Notes: a model not told the origin generated them from the sequence alone. Shown: positions 37,936 through 47,235, counted from the stretch's first letter. The stretch: DNA of 58,488 nt from Pseudovibrio denitrificans JCM 12308 (GCF_001310815.1 NZ_BAZK01000029.1:1-58488); one strand, 5' to 3'. A program made the numbers and translations.

Positions 37936-39168
37936 TTAATTCACACCGCCCTTTGTTAATGGTAGTATCTTCTGCAATATATCAATCGCCTCACGAACAT
38001 CGTTAAACATTGGGAGGTGTGCCTTTTCCTTATGCCAAAGATCAAGGAAATCGGCTGCCATTTCGCGGGCGGTGTCGATGACCATCTTTGCGGGTAGTGC
38101 TGATTTTGCAGCTAGATGCGTAAGTTCATCTTCATCAAGGTCGGTGAACTCCCGTTTACGGCTGTATTTCAGGGCAAAGCTATCGTTTGGTATGTAAGGA
38201 ATGGTCGAAACGAAATCATAGGCTGGAGCTAAAGCTGCATTGCGTTCATCTGGATAGATCAGCGACCAGTTTTTTAGGTGCATGTCTCCATTGCCGATGA
38301 GGGTATTGAATGTCACGCGGCGAATGAACTCGCGAATATCATTCTCGCTTGTCTCCGCTGCGATCACGAAGGCGATGTTTCGCATGCTGGCGCTTTTGTA
38401 TTTGTCATCGCTGTAAACGCTGAACACTTGCGCAAAGTCTTCTATATGGACACGCTTACCATTTGGTAGCCTGTCAAAGCGCTGGATCTTAAAGGCGGTT
38501 TTACCAAAGCGTTCTGTTCCCTCTGGCAGACCGGAAACACTCTCAATATCGATGAGGTCGATCTTTGGGACATCCAAGCCTAGCATGTAAGCAAGCCGCA
38601 TCATGGAGAACTCATTTTCTGGAACGCCAGCATATTCGCGGGATGGGAGCTTAACGATCCAATCACCTCCTACACCTGATGCTGGAATAGTCAGGCCGCC
38701 AGTTGCGCTTTCTATGGCAGAGAATTTTAGCTGCACCCCCGCAAGAGAGAAGCGCAGCATGTTGTCCTTGTCGATCGGGCGCGCATCTGCGCCTTGAGTT
38801 TCTTCTGGAGGCCATGCTTCACCATCGGCGGGTGTGATCGTAATCGCGCCGGGTAGGTCTTGTCCTAACGCCCAAAGAAGAAAAAATTCCCGTTCTGGAT
38901 GCACACCTGCTTGCTCTGCCAGATATTTGCGCATGTGCCCTTCTGGGAGCAAGTTTGAGAAGAAAGGCATGATTTTCTTCTGCACGGGTTTAAAGTCGGT
39001 GCGTAACTCACCTAGCTGATCTTTGAAAGACAGGCCTAATGTTGGGCGCTTTGAGTCATTGACGTAGTCATCGTTGAAGGCAAAAAGACTACGATCACCG
39101 GGTACTAGCGTGATTGTGCCGATGAACTTGCCGTATAGCGAGACATTGAGGATGGACACATCAGGCAT
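37936..39168 (-). CDS. hipA: HipA-family serine/threonine kinase toxin
   Basis: 410 aa, full family length. N-subdomain: LYGKFIGTITLVPGDRSLFAF and PFFSNLLPEGHMRKYLA. ATP-binding loop region: LAGVQLKFSA and GGDWIVKLPS. Catalytic core: FNTLIGNGDMHLKNWSLI (HLKN), then LAPAYDFVST (DF motif). HipA kinases phosphorylate an aminoacyl-tRNA synthetase and cause growth arrest. I chose ATG at 39168 because GAGGAGG lies six bases before it; it overlaps the hipB stop by eight bases. All catalytic residues are present, so the toxin should be active. Confidence 0.9.
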   Translation of the reverse strand: MPDVSILNVSLYGKFIGTITLVPGDRSLFAFNDDYVNDSKRPTLGLSFKDQLGELRTDFKPVQKKIMPFFSNLLPEGHMRKYLAEQAGVHPEREFFLLWALGQDLPGAITITPADGEAWPPEETQGADARPIDKDNMLRFSLAGVQLKFSAIESATGGLTIPASGVGGDWIVKLPSREYAGVPENEFSMMRLAYMLGLDVPKIDLIDIESVSGLPEGTERFGKTAFKIQRFDRLPNGKRVHIEDFAQVFSVYSDDKYKSASMRNIAFVIAAETSENDIREFIRRVTFNTLIGNGDMHLKNWSLIYPDERNAALAPAYDFVSTIPYIPNDSFALKYSRKREFTDLDEDELTHLAAKSALPAKMVIDTAREMAADFLDLWHKEKAHLPMFNDVREAIDILQKILPLTKGGVN

Positions 39169-39757
39169 CGTCATCCTCCTCATCGTCTAGGCTGTAAGCT
39201 GGCTTACTTTCTTGTGTTTCAGTTGGAGCCACATTGTGTACAAGCTCATTCCGTAACCGCTTAGCGTCACGAGCAGCTTTCCGAATCTCTTTCAGGCCAT
39301 CGTTTCCCTCAATGGCTTCTAAAGTGGTTCGGAGTTGATGTAGAGCACCTGTCTGATGAATAGTATTTCTTAAATTACTTATTTCAGAGAGCTGTTTGTG
39401 AAGTGTTTGTGTCGCCGTGTTCTCCTGAAGAGCCTTAGGCAAGGTGTTAAGGGCACGAAGCGTACGATTTAGTTCATTCAGCGCATCAGCATTGCCGCGA
39501 TTGTTTTGAGTTATTGCATTACGTGCGATAGATCTCACGGCAGGAGCAGCCTTACGTGGGACGAGCTCAAGTTCCAAATCAAGCGCGTGGGCGAGTGAGG
39601 CTAAGCTGGATATTCTGAGATCAACAGCATTGCTTTCAATTTTGGAGATGTGCGATTGGGGCACGCCGGAACGCTTGGCCAGCTCTCGCTGGCTTATCCC
39701 TTTACTCGCTCTCGCCTTCTTTAAAGAAGCGGCTATATGTTCAGTCTCGTACGACAT
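39161..39757 (-). CDS. hipB: HipB-like antitoxin with long C-terminal extension
   Basis: 198 aa. Residues 1-70 are a Xre HTH: SLKKARASKGISQRELAKRSGVPQSHISKIESNAVDLRISSLASLAHALDLELELVP. Residues 75-198 are an unusual helical, Leu-rich and acidic-tailed extension (NELNRTLRALNTLPKALQEN, DDEEDDDA), much longer than E. coli HipB (88 aa); it probably wraps HipA. The start codon lies only three bases from operator 1, so there is no room for a ribosome site; the mRNA may be leaderless or nearly so. It represses its own promoter through three operators (39761..39884). Confidence 0.85.
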   Translation of the reverse strand: MSYETEHIAASLKKARASKGISQRELAKRSGVPQSHISKIESNAVDLRISSLASLAHALDLELELVPRKAAPAVRSIARNAITQNNRGNADALNELNRTLRALNTLPKALQENTATQTLHKQLSEISNLRNTIHQTGALHQLRTTLEAIEGNDGLKEIRKAARDAKRLRNELVHNVAPTETQESKPAYSLDDEEDDDA

Positions 39758-39760
39758 TTT

Positions 39761-39884
39761 GATATGCTTTTATATATCTATCACTGCCTTTGATATATAA
39801 AAGCATATCATCTAGATTTGAAGGAATCAATATTTGATCTATTATGGCATATCTAATGTTACCATCGATATATAATAACATATC
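39761..39884 (-). promoter_or_regulatory. Three HipB operators
   Basis: O1 39761..39778 and O2 39792..39809 are an exact 18-bp inverted repeat (GATATATAAAAGCATATC and its complement). O3 at 39867..39884 is GATATATAATAACATATC. Each site is itself near-palindromic, GATAT-N8-ATATC, which resembles the TATCC-N8-GGATA design of E. coli HipB. O1 and O2 are 31 bp apart (three turns), so two dimers can bind the same face. Confidence 0.8.
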
Positions 39885-39950
39885 ATTATCTGTCTGCCTG
39901 GTCCTGTTGCAAACTCGTTTTAAGGGTGCCTTCGGTAAGACTGCTCTGCC

Positions 39951-40069
39951 TTAAGCAGCTTCAAGCTCAAGAACCATGTTCTTTTCGATAAACTCAATTG
40001 CGTCTGCCACCACGCTATTGCCGAGGCCACAGGCCCGTTCGACAAGAAGCACTTCGCCCTTAGCTACTA
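39951..40069 (-). pseudogene. C-terminal remnant of an unidentified protein
   Basis: Read on the minus strand, the frame LVAKGEVLLVERACGLGNS, then VVADAIEFIEKNMVLELEAA and a TAA stop looks coding but has no start; a stop precedes it at about 40072. It is probably the last ~40 codons of a lost gene, possibly a transposase or enzyme tail. I cannot name the family. Confidence 0.35.
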
Positions 40070-40149
40070 ACTAGTGAAAAAGAGCAGCTTGTGACAATTA
40101 GTTCAGACTAGCATTGTCCGATCAAACACCATCACCTTTGAGGTCAAGT

Positions 40150-40386
40150 ATGTATAACTTCACCAGACCAACTTGTGCAGCGACAGCAATCATTTATCTG
40201 GTCGAACTACATCAAGCAGATTTGTTGTTTCACGCTGATGATAGTCCTCAAGAGTGCATATTTGGTAGAGAAATCCCATCAGCGACACTAGAGGTGATGG
40301 ATCAATTTATGCAGAAAACCCATGTATATTTAGAAGATCCGCACGTAATTATCCATGAGCTAAGTAAATCATCGAGCAGTAACTGA
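40150..40386 (+). CDS. Small hypothetical protein, 78 aa
   Basis: ATG at 40150 with GAGGT five bases upstream; a frame extension to a TTG at 40114 has no site. The product (MYNFTRPTCAATAIIYLVELHQADLLFHADDSPQE, ending HVIIHELSKSSSSN) is soluble with no known family. It stands alone between the hipBA region and the sugar-acid locus. Confidence 0.5.
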   Translation: MYNFTRPTCAATAIIYLVELHQADLLFHADDSPQECIFGREIPSATLEVMDQFMQKTHVYLEDPHVIIHELSKSSSSN

Positions 40387-40635
40387 GATACATTCCAAAT
40401 TGCCTGTGGCTCCTCAAGTACCGTATAATTGCGAGCTTGAGTGACAATTCTCCAGTCGTAGATCACTGCATCACCCACTTGGATTTCTCTCAAGATTGCT
40501 TAATGCCTTTAATCTCTTATTGTGATGGCGTTGTAGCAGATCAGTATTAGTCTCAAGGCCCTACAAATATGGTTTGCCCCTATGAACGCGTGGTTTCATC
40601 GAATAGCGTTATCGTAAGATCAGTCGATCAGCAGA

Positions 40636-41577
40636 TTATGCTTCGCTTTTCTCTTTGAAGTTAGCTAAGGCAATAATTGCGCCCTGATGCTGAATCACGT
40701 CTGCTGCAATGGAGTGCGCTTTATTTGCAGCTTCGAGTATTGTGTCTTTTAGCAGGCGCGATCCGACATACCCAGCAGCAAATGCGTCTCCCGCTCCTGT
40801 CGTATCGATTGGAACTATGTTACTTCGTGCAGATACGCTGAGTTCATCTGTATCCCTTAAGATCAGGCACTCTTTACCCCCGTCTTTCACGATGACCTCA
40901 CTCGTCCCCCATGAGGACCAGGTGGCTGCAATCGAGCTGGAGGATGAGACACCCCATAAAGCGATGTGATCCTCTTTAGAGATCAAAGCAATATCTGCCA
41001 GTTGTGCTAGCTGTTTGTTGATTTGGCGGGATATGTCGATGTCAGACCAAAGGCATGCGCGATAGTTAGGATCATAGGCAATAAGGCAGTCTTGTTTTAC
41101 ATCGAGTAGTGCTTCGATCAGGCTTTGCCGCTGCTTTGTATCCAAAATGGCAAGCGAAATTCCTGAAAGATAGATGCAATCGTAGTTAACCAGCAGCTTT
41201 GCAATCTCACCTGATGTCCAACCATCAAACATTAGGCGAGCTGCAGAAGCATTGCGCCAGTATTGGAAGAAACGTTCGCCTGAAGCGTCATTTTCAATCA
41301 TGTAAAGCCCCAAAGAGCGCCCCTCAATGTATTGAAGAGCGTCTGTGCGAATATTCTCTTTCTCAAATATAGCGGTTATCTTTTGGCTGAATGGATCGTC
41401 TCCTACACCAGTGATGTAAGAGACATCCAGATCCTGGCCAAACTGACGGGCCAGATGAACGGCAGTATTGAAAGTGTCTCCAGCAAACGACTGCCAGAAT
41501 AAGCCATTCCCAGCTGGAGCGAGCTCTAGCATGCATTCTCCAATGCATGCGATTGATGTCTTGTTTGCATGTGGCAT
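40636..41577 (-). CDS. kdgK: PfkB-family sugar kinase, probable 2-dehydro-3-deoxygluconokinase
   Basis: 313 aa. The N-terminal signature SIACIGECMLELAP and substrate-lid residues (FAGDTFNTAVHLARQFG) are as in KdgK; the PfkB C-terminal motif DTTGAGDAFAAGYVGSRLL carries the catalytic Asp. KdgK phosphorylates 2-keto-3-deoxygluconate in the Entner-Doudoroff entry of sugar acids. It lies downstream of a sugar-acid dehydratase and TRAP genes on the same strand, after a 183-base gap with a hairpin, which fits the product of a dehydratase being its substrate. The aldolase (KDPG) is not in the window. Confidence 0.8.
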   Translation of the reverse strand: MPHANKTSIACIGECMLELAPAGNGLFWQSFAGDTFNTAVHLARQFGQDLDVSYITGVGDDPFSQKITAIFEKENIRTDALQYIEGRSLGLYMIENDASGERFFQYWRNASAARLMFDGWTSGEIAKLLVNYDCIYLSGISLAILDTKQRQSLIEALLDVKQDCLIAYDPNYRACLWSDIDISRQINKQLAQLADIALISKEDHIALWGVSSSSSIAATWSSWGTSEVIVKDGGKECLILRDTDELSVSARSNIVPIDTTGAGDAFAAGYVGSRLLKDTILEAANKAHSIAADVIQHQGAIIALANFKEKSEA

Positions 41578-41706
41578 AAGGAGACCTGAAAGCTAACGTT
41601 GTGGTTTGAAAAAAGATTTGGTACCCGACGGCATCTGAGACTACGTGGGCTACGTTGCCACTAGACAGACCACTGTCCGTCCAGTTTCAAAGTGCATACA
41701 TGTTTG

Positions 41707-41737
41707 CCAAAGCAAGCAGACGATCTGCTCGCTTTGG
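41707..41737 (-). terminator. Hairpin between dehydratase and kinase genes
   Basis: CCAAAGCAAGCAGA, loop CGA, TCTGCTCGCTTTGG (13 of 14 pairs). It lies 23 bases after the stop of the dehydratase gene on the minus strand. No T tract; it may reduce read-through into the kinase or protect the mRNA end. Confidence 0.45.
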
Positions 41738-41759
41738 AAATCTGCGTTCAAAACACGGC

Positions 41760-42899
41760 TTAATCGACAATAAATTCTGACTGCTTGAACTGACTGATGG
41801 CATCCTCATCAAGCTCTACGCCCAATCCGGGCCCTTCTGGAATATTGACGAAGGGAGGCTCGAACTTAAGCGGGGTCTTCAGTAAGTCATGCGAGCGGAT
41901 GTTGCGGCCGAAGATATCACTTGGCCAGATACAGTTTTGGGTTGCTGCAGCCTGATGGACATACATGGCTTCTAAAATGCCAAGATCGACCTCTGAACCG
42001 TGCCAAAAATAGAAGTTGGTGCAATGAGCAACCTGAGCCAACCGATGGAACGCAGCCAACCCACCATTGAAGTTAAAGCCGTCAACAGACTGATGGATCA
42101 GTGCATTTATAACGTCATGCTGGCGCTGTCCCTGCCAGATGTAAGGTAGAGAAATGTGTCGGATAATGCGGATATCGGTAAATTCGCGAAGGGCCTTATA
42201 GTCCTGGAGCATCCAGATTGGCATCGGATCTTCAAGGATCATCACGTTGCCGACTTTTTCTAAACCGCGCACAATCTTCTTTGTTTCTCCAAGGTTTTCA
42301 AAGCGCTGGTTTGGATCGAAGATAACCTTCATCTTAGGGGCATGTTCTGCAATCTTCTCACACATGCCAACAGCATCGTCTTCCAAATCAGCTTTGAACT
42401 TTATGGTTTCAAAGCCCATGTCCTGGTACTGGCGTACCCATGGGCCAACTTCGTCCAATGTTCTATGACTGGACCATGCCGTGACCTTGACTTTGCTTTG
42501 TATTGCCCCACCAAGGAGCTTGTGAAGAGGAAGACCTTGTAGTTTTGCTGCAGCATCCCAGATAGCACATTCAAAACCATCATACTCGCGGCACAAAAGA
42601 ATAGGCAGCTGTTGCAAGCACAAGTCTTCAATTGCAACGCCAAGAAGACTATCTGCAATTTCTTGTACTAGTTTGGTGTTGTGATCTCTCATAAACTCGC
42701 CGTAACCGACGGTACCGTCTGAAAGCGTCATACGTACGATGAGTTTCGGCAGTTCATCAAACTGAGTTGACCACGTTCCTTTTGCTCCTACAGGGAGCAT
42801 ATGCAATGGCTTGTTCAAACTAGCAGAGTTAATGACGCCAGGGTTGGCACGAACGATGACTTCGGTGAATTCAAACTTCTTGATTGTGTGTTTTGTCAT
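41760..42899 (-). CDS. Enolase-superfamily sugar-acid dehydratase (mandelate racemase-like)
   Basis: About 379 aa from ATG at 42899 (MTKHTIKKFEFTEVIVRANPG); the upstream frame extension has no site. The capping domain is followed by a barrel with the KxK pair (ETIKFKADLED), metal ligands in VIFDPNQRF and MILEDPMP, and a late His (YFWHGSEVDLGI). The third metal ligand is not obvious (RIIRHISLP). Family members dehydrate aldonates or uronates to 2-keto-3-deoxy acids. It sits directly after the TRAP genes and before a KdgK-like kinase, which supports that job; the exact substrate is not readable. Confidence 0.75.
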   Translation of the reverse strand: MTKHTIKKFEFTEVIVRANPGVINSASLNKPLHMLPVGAKGTWSTQFDELPKLIVRMTLSDGTVGYGEFMRDHNTKLVQEIADSLLGVAIEDLCLQQLPILLCREYDGFECAIWDAAAKLQGLPLHKLLGGAIQSKVKVTAWSSHRTLDEVGPWVRQYQDMGFETIKFKADLEDDAVGMCEKIAEHAPKMKVIFDPNQRFENLGETKKIVRGLEKVGNVMILEDPMPIWMLQDYKALREFTDIRIIRHISLPYIWQGQRQHDVINALIHQSVDGFNFNGGLAAFHRLAQVAHCTNFYFWHGSEVDLGILEAMYVHQAAATQNCIWPSDIFGRNIRSHDLLKTPLKFEPPFVNIPEGPGLGVELDEDAISQFKQSEFIVD

Positions 42900-42967
42900 G
42901 GTGGCTACCGATAGTGACGAGAGAATGTGGCCGGGGTAATACCCCGACCAGATATGCAATGTGTTGC

Positions 42968-44002
42968 CTATTTCAGATAGACAGATGCATTTGCTTCTTT
43001 GATAGCTGCTTTAAAGTCTGCGAGCAGTGCTTTACCGCTATCAGTTAGGGTTTCATCGAAGTATTTATCCATCTCGCTCACTGCGACTTCACGCATGCGA
43101 GCAATTTCTTCTTTAGATGGAGTGTTGACATCCATCTTTTCTTTCAGGTCGATGGTATCTTCAGCTTCTGAGATGCGGCCTAGTCCGCGGGTAGCAACAA
43201 CAGCTTCCATACTGGCTGCTCTCATAATGTCCTGCTGTTCTGGTGTAAGCCCTTCAAAGAAGTCTTTGTTTACCAGGAAAAACAGCGGGTTATAGAGGTG
43301 CTTGATCAAACTGGTAGAGCTCTGCACTTCATAAAGTTTTGTACGGTAAACGGTTGGAACAGGGTTCATCTGCCCATCGATAACACCAGTCTGCAGTCCA
43401 GTGTAAACTTCACTCCATGCCAGAGGATAGGCTTCTGCGCCCAGAGCCTGAATGAGACGCTGGTGAGCTGGGACGGTCATTGTGCGAATGCGCAAGCCTT
43501 TGAAGTCTTCCAAAGTGTTCACAGGCTTTTTGGAGTTTGTCAGCGCAAAGAAACCGCCTGGATCTGCAATACCAAGAACAATGACGTCACCTAGTTTTGC
43601 TTCAATTGCCCGGGCAAGTTTTTTACCAAATTCGCCTTCATAGACCTTGTAAACAGCTGCCATATTATCGAAGGCAAATGGCAGGTTCAAAATATCAAGA
43701 TCAGGGTATACCGGGGTCAATGAACCAAGTGATGCGACTGTACCTTGAATTATGCCATCGCGAAGCTGCTGCAATCGCTCTTCACTGCTACCCAACTGGT
43801 TGTTTGGGTAGATTTCAACATCGATTTCACCATTGGTTGCAGCTTCTACCGCAGATCCCAGAACAGCAGAGTAAGCGTGCGTAACGTTCCCTTTTGCTTC
43901 TGGTGGCGCATCATGTCCGATACGCATCAGCTCAGCATTGGCAACTCCTCCCAACAAAGCGGTGATGCAAACACTGGCAAGTAATGTCCGAAAAGATCTC
44001 AT
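42968..44002 (-). CDS. dctP: TRAP transporter solute-binding protein DctP
   Basis: 344 aa from ATG at 44002, with GGGAG seven bases upstream. Signal peptide MRSFRTLLASVCITALLGGVANA. The mature DctP pattern is clear: LMRIGHDAPPEAKGNVTHAYSAVLGSAVEAATNGEIDVEIYPNNQLGSSEERLQQLRDGIIQ, FKGLRIRTMTVPAHQRLIQALGAEAYPLAWSEVYTGLQTGVIDGQMNP (the Arg that binds the carboxylate). It captures an organic or sugar acid in the periplasm for the DctQM permease encoded just upstream. Confidence 0.9.
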   Translation of the reverse strand: MRSFRTLLASVCITALLGGVANAELMRIGHDAPPEAKGNVTHAYSAVLGSAVEAATNGEIDVEIYPNNQLGSSEERLQQLRDGIIQGTVASLGSLTPVYPDLDILNLPFAFDNMAAVYKVYEGEFGKKLARAIEAKLGDVIVLGIADPGGFFALTNSKKPVNTLEDFKGLRIRTMTVPAHQRLIQALGAEAYPLAWSEVYTGLQTGVIDGQMNPVPTVYRTKLYEVQSSTSLIKHLYNPLFFLVNKDFFEGLTPEQQDIMRAASMEAVVATRGLGRISEAEDTIDLKEKMDVNTPSKEEIARMREVAVSEMDKYFDETLTDSGKALLADFKAAIKEANASVYLK

Positions 44003-44031
44003 GGTGTTAACTCCCGAATATCCAAGAGATT

Positions 44032-45321
44032 TTAAAAGCCGAGTAATCTCGGAATGAAGAGGGCTATATCTGGCGAGAATGCAAAGCCCAGAAGGATGGC
44101 AACTTCCAAAAGCAGGAAGGGCCACAGATCTTTCATGATCCCGCCGATCTTTTCGCCAGTCACAGAAGAAAGAACGAAGAGGCATGCGCCAATAGGTGGG
44201 GTCATTAAAGATATGTTGAGTGCAAGCACAACGACGATGCCTGCATGAATTGGGTCTAGACCGATATGCGCCATGATTGGCAAGAGGACAGGACCCATGA
44301 TGATGAGAACAGCGGCAATATCCATGACCATGCCAAAGGCCAACAAGATGCCAATCAGCATCAGTAGTACGAGATCTTTGTTCTCACTGATGGCAAGTAG
44401 GCCTTTGGCAAGGCTCTGAGGGATACGCTCAAATCCAAGCCACCAGCCAAGAGCGGAGGCAATGGCAACAATGAGGAACACAACGCCGTTGATGCGAGCA
44501 GTTCTTGCCAGAATCTCAGGCAAATCAGAAAACTTGAGGTTCTTGTAAACAAAGATCCCGATGAAAAGTGCATAGGCAACAGCAATTGCGGCAGCTTCTG
44601 TTGGTGTAACGATGCCACCCAAAATACCACCCAAAATGATACCAGGCATCAAGAGCGCTAGAATTGCCCGTTTAAACGCTGCCCAGACGATAAGGAGACT
44701 AAGGATATTGTCTTCCCGCGGCAGGTTCTTAGCTTTACCGCGAAAGGCGATTAACGCCATGCACAACAGTGTAATTACAACACCTGGCAAAATACCAGAA
44801 GCAAACAGTCCAGCAATGGAAACTCCCATGATAGAGCCATAAAGCACCATAAGGCTGGATGGAGGTACGGTTGGGCCTACGATAGAACCGGCCGCTGTAA
44901 TTGCGCAGGCATAAGAGCGAGTATAACCATTGCGCGTCATTGCAGGCACAAGGGTCCGGCCAAAAGCTGCAGCATCAGCCGTTGCAGAGCCAGAAACACC
45001 TGCAAAGAGTAGGGAAGCCAACATGTTCGTGTGGGCCAAACCACCTCGCCAATGGCCTACAAGTGCTTTAGCAAACAAAAGGATCCGATCGGTAATACCG
45101 GTTTTGTTCATGATCTCGCCAGCTAGAATGAAGAAAGGCATTGCTAGAAAGGCAAAACTGTTCAGGGCTGCGAACATTCTGCTTGGGACCATGACGAGGA
45201 AGTTGTTATCAAGAACTCCTCCACCCAGCGAAATGTAACCGGCAAAGGTTGCAACTCCGATTGCGACTCCAATGGGCATACCAATCAACAAACTGACCAC
45301 GAACAGGAATGCAACAATCAT
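44032..45321 (-). CDS. dctM: TRAP transporter large permease DctM
   Basis: 429 aa, about 12 membrane helices, the usual length. Typical stretches: NSFAFLAMPFFILAGEIMNKTGIT, ASLLFAGVSGSATADAAAFGRTLVPAMTRNGY, GPTVPPSSLMVLYG, GGIVTPTEAAAIAVAYAL, and NISLMTPPIGACLFVLSSVTG. It forms the Na+-driven channel with DctQ. Its start overlaps the dctQ stop by ATGA, and it ends 29 bases before dctP. Confidence 0.9.
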   Translation of the reverse strand: MIVAFLFVVSLLIGMPIGVAIGVATFAGYISLGGGVLDNNFLVMVPSRMFAALNSFAFLAMPFFILAGEIMNKTGITDRILLFAKALVGHWRGGLAHTNMLASLLFAGVSGSATADAAAFGRTLVPAMTRNGYTRSYACAITAAGSIVGPTVPPSSLMVLYGSIMGVSIAGLFASGILPGVVITLLCMALIAFRGKAKNLPREDNILSLLIVWAAFKRAILALLMPGIILGGILGGIVTPTEAAAIAVAYALFIGIFVYKNLKFSDLPEILARTARINGVVFLIVAIASALGWWLGFERIPQSLAKGLLAISENKDLVLLMLIGILLAFGMVMDIAAVLIIMGPVLLPIMAHIGLDPIHAGIVVVLALNISLMTPPIGACLFVLSSVTGEKIGGIMKDLWPFLLLEVAILLGFAFSPDIALFIPRLLGF

Positions 45322-45851
45322 TGGTCTGTCTCCTGATTGGTCTTATTGGATACGTCCACTTCAAGCTCTGGAACAGGTAGCTTGCCAAAATCACGGATGA
45401 ACATGAGGACGAGCTGAACTGCTGTAAGAAAGAATGAGACGCCCACCGCTGCATGAGGGATCGTTAGTGGCATTCCAAAAATTGAAGTTTGCGTACCAAG
45501 TGCCTTGAAGGAAAAGCTGATAGACAAAATGGCAATTGCCAGAAAAACAGCGATGCTTATTAGGTCAATAAAGGCGGCGAGTATCAGTCTTTGCCTTGGT
45601 GGAACCTTCTCGTAGATAAACGAGATAAAGACATGTTGCCTTCGGTACATAGCTGTCGCAACGGCCAGAAGCATGGTCCAAACCATCAAATAGCGTGCAG
45701 CTTCTTCTGTCCAAATTATCTGCCACTTGAAGACATAGCGATCCAAAACAGCGAACCAAACGTCCAGAAGCAGGATTGCAAACATGACGATAATGATCTT
45801 GTTTAAAGCTAGATCGATAATTCTAGAAGCCTGACCGCAAAAACTGCGCAT
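45318..45851 (-). CDS. dctQ: TRAP transporter small permease DctQ
   Basis: 177 aa from ATG at 45851, chosen for the GGGAGAGACCT site just upstream; the longer frame to 45917 adds a charged stretch. Four membrane helices (KIIIVMFAILLLDVWFAVL, ARYLMVWTMLLAVATAMYRR, LILAAFIDLISIAVFLAIA, AVGVSFFLTAVQLVLMFI). The motif IIWTEEAARYLMVW is the DctQ hallmark. It is the first gene of the transport operon, divergent from the GntR regulator. Confidence 0.9.
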   Translation of the reverse strand: MRSFCGQASRIIDLALNKIIIVMFAILLLDVWFAVLDRYVFKWQIIWTEEAARYLMVWTMLLAVATAMYRRQHVFISFIYEKVPPRQRLILAAFIDLISIAVFLAIAILSISFSFKALGTQTSIFGMPLTIPHAAVGVSFFLTAVQLVLMFIRDFGKLPVPELEVDVSNKTNQETDQ

Positions 45852-45918
45852 AGGTCTCTCCCGAAAATTGAACGCGCAAAACGCTTCCTCCGACGACTGC
45901 TGGAATGGGAATCGCAAC

Positions 45919-46079
45919 AGAATTGGATTTATTGGACCTATATTGGACTGAAATATCTAGAAGTCAACGAGAATTAATTAGGTACCATACCGAGTATCTG
46001 TCGATAAATGATCGTGATACACACAAATGACCTGCATTGGATCTATTTTGGTTGATTAATTGGATTGATGCGACCAAAA
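45919..46079. promoter_or_regulatory. Divergent control region with candidate GntR sites
   Basis: Between dctQ (minus) and the GntR gene (plus). ATTGGA occurs five times (45922, 45931, 45942, 46036, 46059). TTTTGGT at 46046 and ACCAAAA at 46073 form inverted ends. FadR-subfamily GntR regulators bind TGGT-N-ACCA type sites, so this is the likely operator area for the divergent regulator. Confidence 0.4.
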
Positions 46080-46148
46080 TGGAATCCCAAATGAGAAACG
46101 GTTGTATTAGTAGTTCTTGAATTACGAATTTAAGGAAATGCAAGAGAC

Positions 46149-46829
46149 ATGAAACAAGGCGCACATTCGCCCGATCTTCATACCCATTTACTGAACGCAC
46201 TCAGGAATGGTGAGCTTACTCCCGGTCAGCGTTTGCCGACGGAACGTTCCTTTGCCGATCAATTTGGCATCAGCCGGGGAGCAGTCCAGCGGGTATTGCA
46301 AGATCTTGAGGAGAAGGGACTTATCCTGCGCAAAGTTGGCAGTGGCACTTTTGTTTCAGATAGGCTGGACAGTGCGGTTGAAACCTTTGACCATGGCGTA
46401 GACATCACCAGAGGCAATCTGGCCGAGCATGTTGAAGCCCGCGCGGCCTTTGAGCCGTGGGTTGTTGCAACCGCGGCCCGCTATGCTAACTCCGAACATA
46501 AGCAAGAACTGCGCGCGCGCCTGGAACGTGTAGCCAATCCAGAAGACTGGCTAGACTACAAAGAAGGTGTCTATCAGTTTTTCCGCCTGCTTTATGAGAT
46601 CACCGAGAACAGCTTTTTGTTACATATCTTCGACTTGATCATCAAAGCTCGTGAGGATGTTCGCTATGGCGGTGAACGCCCAAAAACCCGGGTTAGTCTG
46701 GTCATCAGAAACAATATGGTGCGCTCATTGGAAGCAATTGCTGAGCCTATTGAGCAAAACAACCCAGAGAAAGCTGAGGCTGCGAGCCGTGAATTTCTCG
46801 ACAAAATGATCCTGAGCGTAAACACATAA
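46149..46829 (+). CDS. GntR-family regulator, FadR/FCD subfamily
   Basis: 226 aa. Winged helix: GELTPGQRLPTERSFADQFGISRGAVQRVLQDLEEKGLILRKVGSGTFV. The FCD ligand domain follows (EARAAFEPWVVATAARYANSEHKQELRARLERV, then LLYEITENSFLLHIFDLI). It is divergent from the TRAP operon and heads an operon with RidA and a creatininase-like enzyme. It most likely senses the imported acid or a catabolite and controls both operons. GAAATGCAAGAGAC precedes ATG. Confidence 0.85.
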   Translation: MKQGAHSPDLHTHLLNALRNGELTPGQRLPTERSFADQFGISRGAVQRVLQDLEEKGLILRKVGSGTFVSDRLDSAVETFDHGVDITRGNLAEHVEARAAFEPWVVATAARYANSEHKQELRARLERVANPEDWLDYKEGVYQFFRLLYEITENSFLLHIFDLIIKAREDVRYGGERPKTRVSLVIRNNMVRSLEAIAEPIEQNNPEKAEAASREFLDKMILSVNT

Positions 46830-46845
46830 GTGGAGATAAATTCAC

Positions 46846-47235
46846 ATGGAAATTGGAAAGCACCTTCCTGCAGAGGCAAGCCAGCACGTAACTGCTGGAC
46901 CTTACTCTCCTGTTTTGATCGTAAAAGCAGATAAGATTGCATTGATTTCAGGCCAAGCACCCCTTGATGACGAGGGCAATGTTATTGGAGAGACAATTGA
47001 AGAACAAACACGGGTAACTCTCGATAACTGCCTGAAACAGCTCCAAACTGTTGGTTGCGATCTAAGCGATGTGTTCAAGGTCAATGTGTTCTTAACAGAC
47101 TTGGATGAGTGGAACAGGTTCAATGTTGTCTACCAGCAATATATGCCAGAACCTCGACCAGTTCGCACCGCAGTGCAAGCCGGCCTGCTTTCAACATTTA
47201 AGGTCGAAATCGAGATGTGGGCCGTGCATCGCTAG
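46846..47235 (+). CDS. RidA-family enamine/imine deaminase
   Basis: 129 aa. The trimeric YjgF/RidA fold is clear: AGPYSPVLIVKADKIALISGQAPLDDEGNVIGETIEEQTRVTLDNCLKQLQTVGCDLSDVFKVNVFL, then PEPRPVRTAVQAGLL with the conserved Arg that binds the imino acid carboxylate. GTGGAGA lies upstream, 16 bases after the GntR stop. RidA-type proteins clear reactive enamines; with the creatininase-like neighbour it suggests the imported compound carries an amine or amide. Confidence 0.9.
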   Translation: MEIGKHLPAEASQHVTAGPYSPVLIVKADKIALISGQAPLDDEGNVIGETIEEQTRVTLDNCLKQLQTVGCDLSDVFKVNVFLTDLDEWNRFNVVYQQYMPEPRPVRTAVQAGLLSTFKVEIEMWAVHR

